NCBI GenBank assembly: GCA_003501385.1
Contig: DNPN01000117.1
Span: 2,871 to 15,599, forward strand
Direction of reading: 5' to 3'
DNA: 12,729 nt
Source: Rhizobium sp.
GTDB taxonomy: Bacteria; Pseudomonadota; Alphaproteobacteria; Rhizobiales; Rhizobiaceae
How positions within the stretch are numbered: position 1 is the first letter of the stretch; the number at the start of each line of letters is the position of its first letter. A program made the position numbers and the translations under genes. Of the stretch, positions 1 through 6,388 are shown piece after piece. The notes beneath the pieces are model-generated. The model did not search any database. It was not told the DNA's origin and was given only the letters and a program-made list of their open reading frames with translations.

Positions 1-50
1 GTTTTATTGTCCTCAATAAAGCGATAACGTACATGCGGCTAAATAAGAGA

Positions 51-93
51 TAAAGCCTGTCGCAGTGAATCCTATTCACTGCGACAGGCTTTA
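51..93. terminator. Perfect 20-bp inverted repeat, probable bidirectional terminator
   Basis: The arms at 51-70 and 74-93 are perfect reverse complements of 20 bases around a 3-base CCT loop. On the minus strand the stem ends in TTTA and is followed by TCTCTTATTTAG, which is U-rich but interrupted. On the plus strand it is followed by GATTCTTGTTTTC, also T-rich. It lies downstream of the last minus-strand gene, which fits a transcription terminator for the mce-DUF1467 unit. The stem is longer and more perfect than most intrinsic terminators, so it could instead be a repeated palindromic element or an RNA-stabilising hairpin. Confidence 0.6.
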
Positions 94-106
94 GATTCTT
101 GTTTTC

Positions 107-152
107 GCATCGGATTTTTCCGAAAACCGGTTACCACGTTTCGGTCCGATGC
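107..152. repeat. Rhizobiales-type dispersed palindromic repeat
   Basis: Outer arms GCATCGGA (107-114) and TCCGATGC (145-152) are exact reverse complements. An inner pair CCGAAA (120-125) and TTTCGG (139-144) also pairs, and the palindrome AACCGGTT lies at 125-132. On the minus strand it reads as a GCATC..CCGAAA..GGTAACCGGTTTTCGG..GATGC arrangement. This matches my recollection of a short palindrome scattered in great numbers between genes of Rhizobium, Mesorhizobium, Brucella and relatives. It begins 15 bases after the DUF1467 stop codon. Membership of the family is from memory and was not searched. Confidence 0.6.
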
Positions 153-167
153 TGTAAACGTTATGGC

Positions 168-437
168 TTACCGGATATCCGGCATGACATGCGGTAGATC
201 AGCGAAGCTGATGCCAAAATAATCCGATCCAAGGGTCCAACTGGCCATGAGCACGGCTGAAACAATCGTTGTGGTGCCCATGACTCTGAAAAAGCGAAAC
301 TTTGCCGGGGCGCTACCAATTGTGCCGGGCACTATCTCCTGCTCGTCATCTTGTGTGCGGACCCCAAAAGGAAGCACCGCAAAAAGGGTGACCCACCACA
401 AGATAAAATAGATAGCGCCACTCGTCAGCCAGGACAT
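168..437 (-). CDS. DUF1467 family small membrane protein
   Basis: This 89-residue protein has two predicted membrane helices, about residues 6-24 and 52-70, joined by a polar, acidic loop (TQDDEQE, 28-34). The WWVTLFAVLPFGVRTQD stretch is typical of the alphaproteobacterial DUF1467 family, whose function is unknown. The ATG at 437 is preceded by GGGAGGAG (445-452) at 7 bases. The gene starts 18 bases after the mce stop, so the two are probably co-transcribed. The family is commonly found beside mce and proS in Rhizobiales, which gives no firm functional clue. The length is normal for the family. Confidence 0.85.
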   Translation of the reverse strand: MSWLTSGAIYFILWWVTLFAVLPFGVRTQDDEQEIVPGTIGSAPAKFRFFRVMGTTTIVSAVLMASWTLGSDYFGISFADLPHVMPDIR

Positions 438-455
438 CAGACCACTCCTCCCAAA

Positions 456-860
456 TCACACCTGTTCAAGCTCGATCAATGTCCCAAAGAAATCCTTCGG
501 ATGCAAGAACAGAACCGGCTTGCCATGCGCGCCGATTTTCGGCGTGCCATCGCCCAACACCCGCGCACCTGTCGCGAGCAAACCATCCCGCGCTGCTAAA
601 ATATCCTCCACTTCATAGCAGATGTGATGCATGCCGCCCGATGGATTCTTATCGAGAAAAGCTTGAATAGGCGATTTCTCGCCAAGAGGATGCAGGAGCT
701 CGATGCGGGTATTGGGCAAATCCACAAACACCACCGTAACGCCGTGATCTGGCAATTCCTGCCGCGGCGAAATCACAGTACCCAGACTGTCCCTGTAACA
801 TTGTTCTGCGGCCGCAATATCAGGCACCGCAATTGCAATATGGTTCACTCGACCCAACAT
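456..860 (-). CDS. mce: Methylmalonyl-CoA epimerase
   Basis: This enzyme interconverts (2R)- and (2S)-methylmalonyl-CoA, linking propionyl-CoA carboxylase to methylmalonyl-CoA mutase in propionate, odd-chain fatty acid and branched amino acid breakdown. The 134-residue product is a glyoxalase/VOC-fold protein of usual length. Likely metal ligands, by analogy with the Propionibacterium enzyme, are His7 (RVNHIAIAV), Glu54 (RIELLHPLG), one of His78/His79 (GGMHHICYEV) and Glu130 (GTLIELEQ). I chose the ATG at 860 because AGGAGG (866-871) lies 5 bases upstream and the protein starts directly at the conserved LGRVNHIAIAVPD motif. A longer frame starting at 923 would run through a terminator hairpin and adds 21 non-conserved residues. 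Transcription may need read-through from rnj or a nearby promoter that I could not identify. Confidence 0.93.
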   Translation of the reverse strand: MLGRVNHIAIAVPDIAAAEQCYRDSLGTVISPRQELPDHGVTVVFVDLPNTRIELLHPLGEKSPIQAFLDKNPSGGMHHICYEVEDILAARDGLLATGARVLGDGTPKIGAHGKPVLFLHPKDFFGTLIELEQV

Positions 861-865
861 AGAAA

Positions 866-871
866 CCTCCT
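866..871 (-). promoter_or_regulatory. Ribosome binding site that fixes the mce start
   Basis: The minus strand reads AGGAGG, a complete Shine-Dalgarno match, 5 bases before the ATG at 860. It comes directly after the U-rich tail of the upstream hairpin. It supports the 134-residue mce reading over the longer in-frame start. Confidence 0.85.
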
Positions 872-872
872 G

Positions 873-907
873 AAATAAAATATCGCGCGTCAAAGATGAC
901 GCGCGAT
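873..907 (-). terminator. Intrinsic terminator after rnj
   Basis: On the minus strand a perfect 10-bp stem (898-907 with 882-891, ATCGCGCGTC paired with GACGCGCGAT) closes a 6-base loop and is followed by ATTTTATTT (881-873). This is a good match to a rho-independent terminator. It lies 63 bases after the rnj stop codon and ends at the mce ribosome binding site. It probably ends the nuo-birA-rnj transcript, with partial read-through possible. Confidence 0.75.
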
Positions 908-970
908 GGCAATAGCACCACATTCATTCCAGGCTGTCTATGCGGGGATAGCCCGATAGTTCAGGCGTTA

Positions 971-2638
971 TCAGACCTTGGACACAAACACAGTGACCAC
1001 CGGCTTTTTGCCCCAGCATTCATTGGCTGCTGCGCGCACCGCACGCCGGATACTTTCTTTCAAAGCACCCAGATCCTTGCGGCGCGTGCGCGGAATGCTC
1101 TCAACGGCGCTGAGAACGGCATCATACAGAATATCTTCCATATCATCCCCCTCGCGATCCTCATCGGGCAGGCCAATGGCCACCACCTCAGGATCATCGC
1201 GGAATTCTAAACGCTCATCGAGAATCACATTGATCGAGACATGCCCGGCGAAGGATAGCTTGCGACGTTCGCCAATGCCCATGTCTTCAAAGTCACCCAG
1301 CAGCTTGCCGTCTTTGAAGATGCGCCCATGGGGAGCTTCATCAATCACTTCTGCTGGACCGGGTGCCAAACGCAGCACTTCGCCATTGCGCAAGCGTGGC
1401 ACCTGTTCAATACCCGCCTGACGGGCCAGTTCTTGTTGCGCTGTCAGATGAGCGGCCTCGCCATGCACAGGCACAAGAATCTGTGGGCGTGTCCAGGCAT
1501 ACATCTGCAACAACTCACTGCGACGCGGATGGCCCGAAACATGCACCAATGCCTCGTTATCAGTCACAATGTGAACGCCCTGCTCAATCAAGCCATTCTT
1601 GATATCGTTAATGGCCTTCTCATTGCCGGGGATAGCGCGTGAGGAAAACACCACGGTATCGCCCTTGGCCAAGGCAACATTGCGCATTTCATCGCGTGAC
1701 AATTTTGCAAGGGCAGCGCGGGATTCGCCCTGACTGCCGGTCAAAATCACCACGACTTTGTCGCGGGGAATATAGCCATATTCATCTTCTGCAATGAAAG
1801 GCTTAATGCCTTCCATCAGGCCGAGATCATCAGCCACAGCAACCACCCGCTTCAACGAGCTGCCCAGCAACAAGACTTCGCGACCCGCCGCATCAGCGGC
1901 TTGGGCAATCGAGCGAATGCGGCCAACATTGGAGGAAAACGTGGTGATCGCCACGCGACCCTCCGCATTTTCAATGATGTTGCGAAGGCCCTCAGACACG
2001 TCCTGCTCGGAGGAAGACACGCCATCGCGCATGGAATTGGTGCTATCGCACATCACCGCCAGCACGCCTTCATCGCCCAAAGCGCGGAAGGAGGCCTCAT
2101 CCGTCAACGGCCCAAGCGATGGATCATGGTCAATCTTCCAGTCACCCGTGTGGATGACATTGCCAAGCGGCGTGCGGATGACCAGAGACATGGGCTCAGG
2201 AATGGAGTGATTAACACCCACAGCTTCAACCACGAACGGCCCCACGTGAACCTTATCACCCGGCTTGAACGGTGTGACCGGAATCTCCACCCGTGTGCCT
2301 TCATAGTTACGCTTGGCTTCCAGCATGCCTGCGGTAAAGCCGGAGGCGTAGACAGGCACATTCAAACCGGGCCACAAATCATTCAACCCACCATAATGAT
2401 CTTCATGGGCATGGGTAATGAAAATCGCTTTGAGATTTTTCTTTTGCGACAAAACATATTGAATGTCAGGCAATACCAAATCAACGCCCGGCAGATCCAA
2501 ACCGGGGAAGGTTACGCCGCAATCGACCATAATCCATTCGCGATGCTTGTGCGGACCATAGCCGTAAAGCGCCAGATTCATGCCAATTTCGCCAACGCCG
2601 CCCAGCGGCAAAAATACCAGTTCGTCTTTTTTTGTCAT
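971..2638 (-). CDS. rnj: Ribonuclease J
   Basis: This is a 555-residue metallo-beta-lactamase/beta-CASP ribonuclease, acting in the cytoplasm as a 5'-3' exonuclease and possibly endonuclease in rRNA 5'-end maturation and mRNA decay. The signature HAHEDH is at 76-81. Candidate zinc ligands, by alignment from memory with Bacillus and Thermus RNase J, are His76, His78, Asp80, His81, His144 (GVNHSIPE), Asp166 (HTGDWKID) and His392 (PVHGE). The beta-CASP part includes the HVSGHP motif (366-371), and a C-terminal domain follows to the end. The length is typical of alphaproteobacterial members. The ATG at 2638 overlaps the birA stop by 4 bases (ATGA) and has AAGG 5 bases upstream, so translation is probably coupled to birA. 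Confidence 0.95.
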   Translation of the reverse strand: MTKKDELVFLPLGGVGEIGMNLALYGYGPHKHREWIMVDCGVTFPGLDLPGVDLVLPDIQYVLSQKKNLKAIFITHAHEDHYGGLNDLWPGLNVPVYASGFTAGMLEAKRNYEGTRVEIPVTPFKPGDKVHVGPFVVEAVGVNHSIPEPMSLVIRTPLGNVIHTGDWKIDHDPSLGPLTDEASFRALGDEGVLAVMCDSTNSMRDGVSSSEQDVSEGLRNIIENAEGRVAITTFSSNVGRIRSIAQAADAAGREVLLLGSSLKRVVAVADDLGLMEGIKPFIAEDEYGYIPRDKVVVILTGSQGESRAALAKLSRDEMRNVALAKGDTVVFSSRAIPGNEKAINDIKNGLIEQGVHIVTDNEALVHVSGHPRRSELLQMYAWTRPQILVPVHGEAAHLTAQQELARQAGIEQVPRLRNGEVLRLAPGPAEVIDEAPHGRIFKDGKLLGDFEDMGIGERRKLSFAGHVSINVILDERLEFRDDPEVVAIGLPDEDREGDDMEDILYDAVLSAVESIPRTRRKDLGALKESIRRAVRAAANECWGKKPVVTVFVSKV

Positions 2639-3423
2639 TCTTTCCTTGGCCCATCCAGCTCAAAAAAAACATCACCCGCCGCGATTGGCGTGATGCCCAG
2701 AGAGCCCCTATCGAGCAATAATAGTCCTTTATCATCGATTCCTGAAAATACACCGGAAATCGAATGATTCGGCATATTAACGGTGATGTTTTCCCCGACT
2801 CCGCAGGCAAACTGCCGCCAACGTTGGATGACGGCGGCCACGCCCCGCCCCTGGTCCCACAGCGCCAGCACATCAATCATAGACACGAAGAGGTGCGCAA
2901 AAAGGGATTGCGCATCGACACTCGCGCCATGTTCTGAAAGGCTGGCTGTGGCATATGGTGCGTGAGAGGGCTTGGCGGTGATGTTAATACCGATGCCAAC
3001 GACAAGAGCTTGCTGCCCGGATGGCAGACGCTCCGCCTCCAGCAATATGCCGCAGGTCTTGGCGCGGCCTATCAGCACGTCATTCGGCCACTTAATTTCC
3101 AAGGACGGCGCATCGAAGGGTAAAACCGTCCGGATGGCATCATGAACCGCAACAGCAACAGCCAGCGGGAGGGATTGAACATCCTCCAGCGGTGCCGGAT
3201 CAATCAGCAATAACGATGCGTAGAGATTTCCAGTGTCGGAGGCCCAAGGCCTTCCACGGCGACCTCGGCCACCCGTCTGTCTGTTGGCGGTAACCCAAAT
3301 GCCACCGGGATCTCCGGCTCGAGCCAACTCCATACAGACCTGATTTGTCGAATCAACCTCATCAAGAGCCTGATGTCGGAAGGCACCGAGTGCCTCCCGA
3401 CGATATGCAGAATAATCACTCAA
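2635..3423 (-). CDS. birA: Biotin--[acetyl-CoA-carboxylase] ligase, monofunctional
   Basis: This enzyme makes biotinyl-AMP and transfers biotin to carrier lysines of carboxylases. The 262-residue product has the ligase core: DSTN (24-27), the nucleotide-binding GRGRRGRPW (52-60), KWPND (111-115), KTCGILLE (122-129) and VGIGIN, then a small C-terminal domain. The N-terminal helix-turn-helix seen in E. coli BirA is missing, so it should not act as the bio repressor. I place the start at TTG 3423, giving a TTGA overlap with the nuoN stop. No ATG or GTG lies between there and the conserved core. A longer frame from an ATG at 3510 adds 29 Cys-rich residues that are the shadow of nuoN in another frame. 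The Shine-Dalgarno before the TTG is weak, which fits translational coupling to nuoN. The start is uncertain; the family is not. Confidence 0.9.
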   Translation of the reverse strand: MSDYSAYRREALGAFRHQALDEVDSTNQVCMELARAGDPGGIWVTANRQTGGRGRRGRPWASDTGNLYASLLLIDPAPLEDVQSLPLAVAVAVHDAIRTVLPFDAPSLEIKWPNDVLIGRAKTCGILLEAERLPSGQQALVVGIGINITAKPSHAPYATASLSEHGASVDAQSLFAHLFVSMIDVLALWDQGRGVAAVIQRWRQFACGVGENITVNMPNHSISGVFSGIDDKGLLLLDRGSLGITPIAAGDVFFELDGPRKE

Positions 3424-4865
3424 TGGAAGAGCGACGCCGCAGCGGCTGACGCAGCAGTCCCCAACGGACCACCAATCAGCACATAGCCGACAACAAACAG
3501 CCCGGAGCAAGCGAACACCACACGCAAAGTCGCGGATGTTGGGGCAAACTCAATCTTCGCATCGTCGAACCACATGACCTTGACGAGGCGCAGGTAGTAG
3601 TAAGCGCCAATAACCGAAGCCAGCACGCCGATGATGGACAGGGCATAGAGATGGGCTTCAATGGCTGCGAGGAACACGAAGTATTTCCCGAAGAAGCCTG
3701 CGAGCGGAGGAATACCAGCCAGCGAGAACATCAAAGCCGTCAGCACAAATGCCATGACGGGGCGGGTCTGCGAAAGACCTGCAAGATCCTCAATCGATTC
3801 CAGCGCATCGCCTTCCTTGGTCCGCATGGCCATGATGCAGGCAAAGGTTCCGAGGTTCATCACCAGATAGATAGACATGTACAACAACACGCCTTCAATA
3901 CCCTGCGCCGTTCCAGCCGCAAGACCAACCAGCGCATAGCCCATGTGACCAATAGAGGAATAAGCCATCAGTCGCTTGATGTTGCGCTGACCAATCGCCG
4001 CAACCGAGCCAAGCACCATGGAAGCAATCGAGATAAACACCACGACCTGCTGCCAATCCGTGGTGATTGGCTGGAAGGCATCAATGACGATACGAACCAG
4101 AATCGCCATGGCACCCACTTTAGGAGCCGCTGCCAAAAACGCCGTGACTGGCGTAGGCGCACCTTCGTACACGTCCGGTGTCCACATATGGAATGGAACC
4201 GCCGAGATTTTGAAGGCCAATCCGGCCAGCACGAACACGAGACCGAACACCAGACCAATATTGGCATGGCCAGCCGTCAAGACCGCCGCGATCTTGGTAA
4301 ACTCGACATTGCCGGTAAAGCCATAGACCAGTGACATGCCATAGAGCAGCATACCGGAGGACAGCGCACCGAGCACGAAATACTTCAAACCGGCTTCTGT
4401 CGAACGCAGGCTATCGCGGTTCAGCGCAGCAATCACGTAGAGCGCCAGCGACTGAAGTTCGAGCGACATGTAGAGTGCAATCAGGCTGCCTGCCGAGATC
4501 ATCAGCAGGATGCCCAATGTCGCCAACACCAGCAAGACCGGAAATTCGAACTTGTCGAGGTTGTTGGCGCGGGCCTGACCGGATGCCATCATCATGGTCA
4601 CGATAGAGCCGATCAGAGCCAGAACCTTCATGAAGCGACCATAACCATCGGCGATATAGGCACCGCCAAAAGCATGACCTTCTGCCGGTACCAGCAACAG
4701 CCAGGCACCGACAACGATAAGCAAAGCAACCGCCAGTCCATTCACCAGTGACGCCCGGCTCGTGAACACACCGATCATCAGCAATACCAGCGCACCAACC
4801 GCGAGCATCAGCTCCGGCGTGGCAAGATGCAGGCTTGCAAGGAGGGTTTCAGCATTCATGTCCAT
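3420..4865 (-). CDS. nuoN: NADH-quinone oxidoreductase subunit N
   Basis: This is an antiporter-like, multi-pass inner-membrane subunit of complex I and one of three proton channels in the membrane arm. It has 481 residues from ATG 4865, normal for the family. Family key residues are present: Glu136 (LYMSLELQSL), Lys161 (GLKYFVLGALSSG) and Lys219 in the AFKISAVPFHMWTPDVYEG motif, a hallmark of NuoN/ND2. A second ATG at 4859 has better spacing to the weak AGGA upstream, so the true protein may be 479 residues. The gene starts 11 bases after the nuoM stop, and its own stop overlaps the proposed birA start. Confidence 0.96.
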   Translation of the reverse strand: MDMNAETLLASLHLATPELMLAVGALVLLMIGVFTSRASLVNGLAVALLIVVGAWLLLVPAEGHAFGGAYIADGYGRFMKVLALIGSIVTMMMASGQARANNLDKFEFPVLLVLATLGILLMISAGSLIALYMSLELQSLALYVIAALNRDSLRSTEAGLKYFVLGALSSGMLLYGMSLVYGFTGNVEFTKIAAVLTAGHANIGLVFGLVFVLAGLAFKISAVPFHMWTPDVYEGAPTPVTAFLAAAPKVGAMAILVRIVIDAFQPITTDWQQVVVFISIASMVLGSVAAIGQRNIKRLMAYSSIGHMGYALVGLAAGTAQGIEGVLLYMSIYLVMNLGTFACIMAMRTKEGDALESIEDLAGLSQTRPVMAFVLTALMFSLAGIPPLAGFFGKYFVFLAAIEAHLYALSIIGVLASVIGAYYYLRLVKVMWFDDAKIEFAPTSATLRVVFACSGLFVVGYVLIGGPLGTAASAAAASLFH

Positions 4866-4876
4866 GGATCCTGTCG

Positions 4877-6388
4877 TCAGTTCACCAGGAGCGCAACGTT
4901 ATGCGCGGCCTGTAGAGCGGCGGTGTAGTTATGAAGAAGTGCGTCCACCGAAGCAGTGGTCACATCAAAGATCGGAGCCGGATACACACCGAAGAAGATT
5001 GTCAGGGCGACCAGCGGATAGAGGGTGATTTTTTCGCGCAAAGACAGATCCAGCAAGCCCTTGAGGCTTTCCTTATCCAATGCACCGAAAATCACGCGGC
5101 GGTAGAGCCAAAGCGCATAGGCAGCCGACAGGATAACGCCGGTGGCCGCAAACAGGGCAACCCAAGTATTGGCGCGGAAAGCGCCAATCAGCGTCAAAAA
5201 CTCACCAATAAAGCCGGATGTGCCTGGCAAACCAACGTTGGCCATGGTGAACACCATAAATGCCAAGGCGTATTTCGGCATATTGTTCACCAGACCACCA
5301 TAGGCTGCGATTTCGCGCGTGTGCATGCGGTCATAGATCACGCCAACGCAGAGGAAGAGCGCGCCAGACACGAAGCCGTGGCTGATCATCTGGAACAAAG
5401 CACCCTGCAAGCCTTGGGTATTGGCTGCAAAGATACCCATCGTTACATAACCCATGTGGGCGATGGACGAATAGGCAATCAGCTTCTTCATGTCTTCCTG
5501 CATCAACGCCACCAGCGAGGTGTAAATGATGGCGATGACCGAGAGAGCAAACACGAAGGGCGCAAAATAATCCGATGCCAGCGGGAACATGGCCAGCGAG
5601 AAGCGGATAAAGCCATAACCACCCAGCTTCAGCATGATCCCGGCCAGAATAACCGAGCCCGCTGTTGGAGCCTGAACGTGCGCGTCTGGAAGCCAGGTGT
5701 GGACGGGCCACATAGGCATCTTCACCGCAAAGGATGCGAAGAAGGCAAGCCAAAGCACTGTTTGCAGGTGAACCGGGAACTTATGAGCGAGAAGTGCCGG
5801 AATATCGGTCGTGCCAGCATCCCAATACATCGCCATAATGGCAAGCATCATCAGCACCGAGCCAAGCAAGGTGTAGAGGAAAAACTTGTAGGAAGCGTAG
5901 ACGCGATCCTTACCACCCCAAACGCCGATGATGATGAACATCGGGATCAGGCCAGCTTCGAAGAACACGTAGAACAGCACGATGTCGAGAGACACGAACA
6001 CGCCGATCATCATCACTTCGAGGATCAAAAACGCGATCATATATTCCTTGATGCGTTTTTGAACCGAGGTCCAGCTCGCCAACACGCAGAACGGCATCAA
6101 GAATGCTGTCAGCACAACGAAGAGCATGGAAATGCCATCGACGCCGAGATGGTAGGAAATACCGGTGCCGAGCCAATTGATCTTCTCGACCATCTGGAAG
6201 CCTGGATTGGCATTATCAAAGCCAATCCAGACAAACAGGGACACCACGAAGGTGGCAATCGTTGTGAGCAGCGCAATGTTGAGCACATTGCGTCTGCCCG
6301 CTTCGGTATTCCCGTTTACCAACAGCAGCAGGACAACCCCCACTAGCGGCAAAAAGGTGACCGTTGAAAGAATGGGCCAATCGGTCAT
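4877..6388 (-). CDS. nuoM: NADH-quinone oxidoreductase subunit M
   Basis: This is an antiporter-like subunit of complex I (ND4 homologue), 503 residues, with about 14 membrane helices. Glu144 (FFEAGLIPMF), Lys223 (AVKMPMWPVHTWLPDAH) and Lys254 (MLKLGGYG) match the proton-channel residues known from E. coli NuoM. ATG 6388 shares its A with the nuoL stop codon (TGATG), a classic coupled junction. A GGGAG lies in the end of nuoL upstream. Length and motifs are intact, with no sign of a frameshift. Confidence 0.97.
   Translation of the reverse strand: MTDWPILSTVTFLPLVGVVLLLLVNGNTEAGRRNVLNIALLTTIATFVVSLFVWIGFDNANPGFQMVEKINWLGTGISYHLGVDGISMLFVVLTAFLMPFCVLASWTSVQKRIKEYMIAFLILEVMMIGVFVSLDIVLFYVFFEAGLIPMFIIIGVWGGKDRVYASYKFFLYTLLGSVLMMLAIMAMYWDAGTTDIPALLAHKFPVHLQTVLWLAFFASFAVKMPMWPVHTWLPDAHVQAPTAGSVILAGIMLKLGGYGFIRFSLAMFPLASDYFAPFVFALSVIAIIYTSLVALMQEDMKKLIAYSSIAHMGYVTMGIFAANTQGLQGALFQMISHGFVSGALFLCVGVIYDRMHTREIAAYGGLVNNMPKYALAFMVFTMANVGLPGTSGFIGEFLTLIGAFRANTWVALFAATGVILSAAYALWLYRRVIFGALDKESLKGLLDLSLREKITLYPLVALTIFFGVYPAPIFDVTTASVDALLHNYTAALQAAHNVALLVN

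Larger units (their letters stand above)
1..167. other. Intergenic region downstream of the DUF1467 gene
   Basis: No gene is seen here. The region holds two inverted repeats (107-152 and 51-93, described separately) and an AT-rich 7-bp inverted repeat at 3-9/14-20 with a TCCT loop. Read on the minus strand, the last bases contain GAGGACAATAAAAC at the left edge. GAGGA there resembles a ribosome binding site at suitable distance for a start codon just outside the window. In related Rhizobiales a prolyl-tRNA synthetase gene often follows the DUF1467 gene, from general knowledge of this synteny, but nothing of it is visible here. Confidence 0.6.

Noticed and set aside
861..923. Longer N-terminus for mce starting at 923
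   Set aside because: It would place the terminator hairpin and the AGGAGG within the coding sequence and adds residues not seen in the epimerase family.
938..959. Small hairpin just after the rnj stop codon
   Set aside because: It has two 4-bp stems with a bulge and no T-tract. It is too weak to call beside the much better hairpin at 882-907.
1901..2767. Open plus-strand frame of 288 codons opposite rnj
   Set aside because: It is antisense to the intact RNase J gene, low in recognisable structure and without a ribosome binding site or neighbour on that strand.
3424..3510. Upstream ATG for birA at 3510
   Set aside because: It overlaps nuoN by 91 bases and yields a Cys/Trp-rich stretch unlike BirA, consistent with out-of-frame nuoN sequence.
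3651..4334. Plus-strand frame of 227 codons opposite nuoN, and a similar one at 7213-7896 opposite nuoL
   Set aside because: Both are charged, motif-free shadows of membrane-protein genes, with no sign of their own expression.
4931..6346. Open plus-strand frame of 471 codons opposite nuoM
   Set aside because: It lies fully antisense to an intact nuoM. Its product is rich in His, Gln, Arg and Glu, as expected from reading codons of a hydrophobic membrane protein backwards, and shows no recognisable motif.
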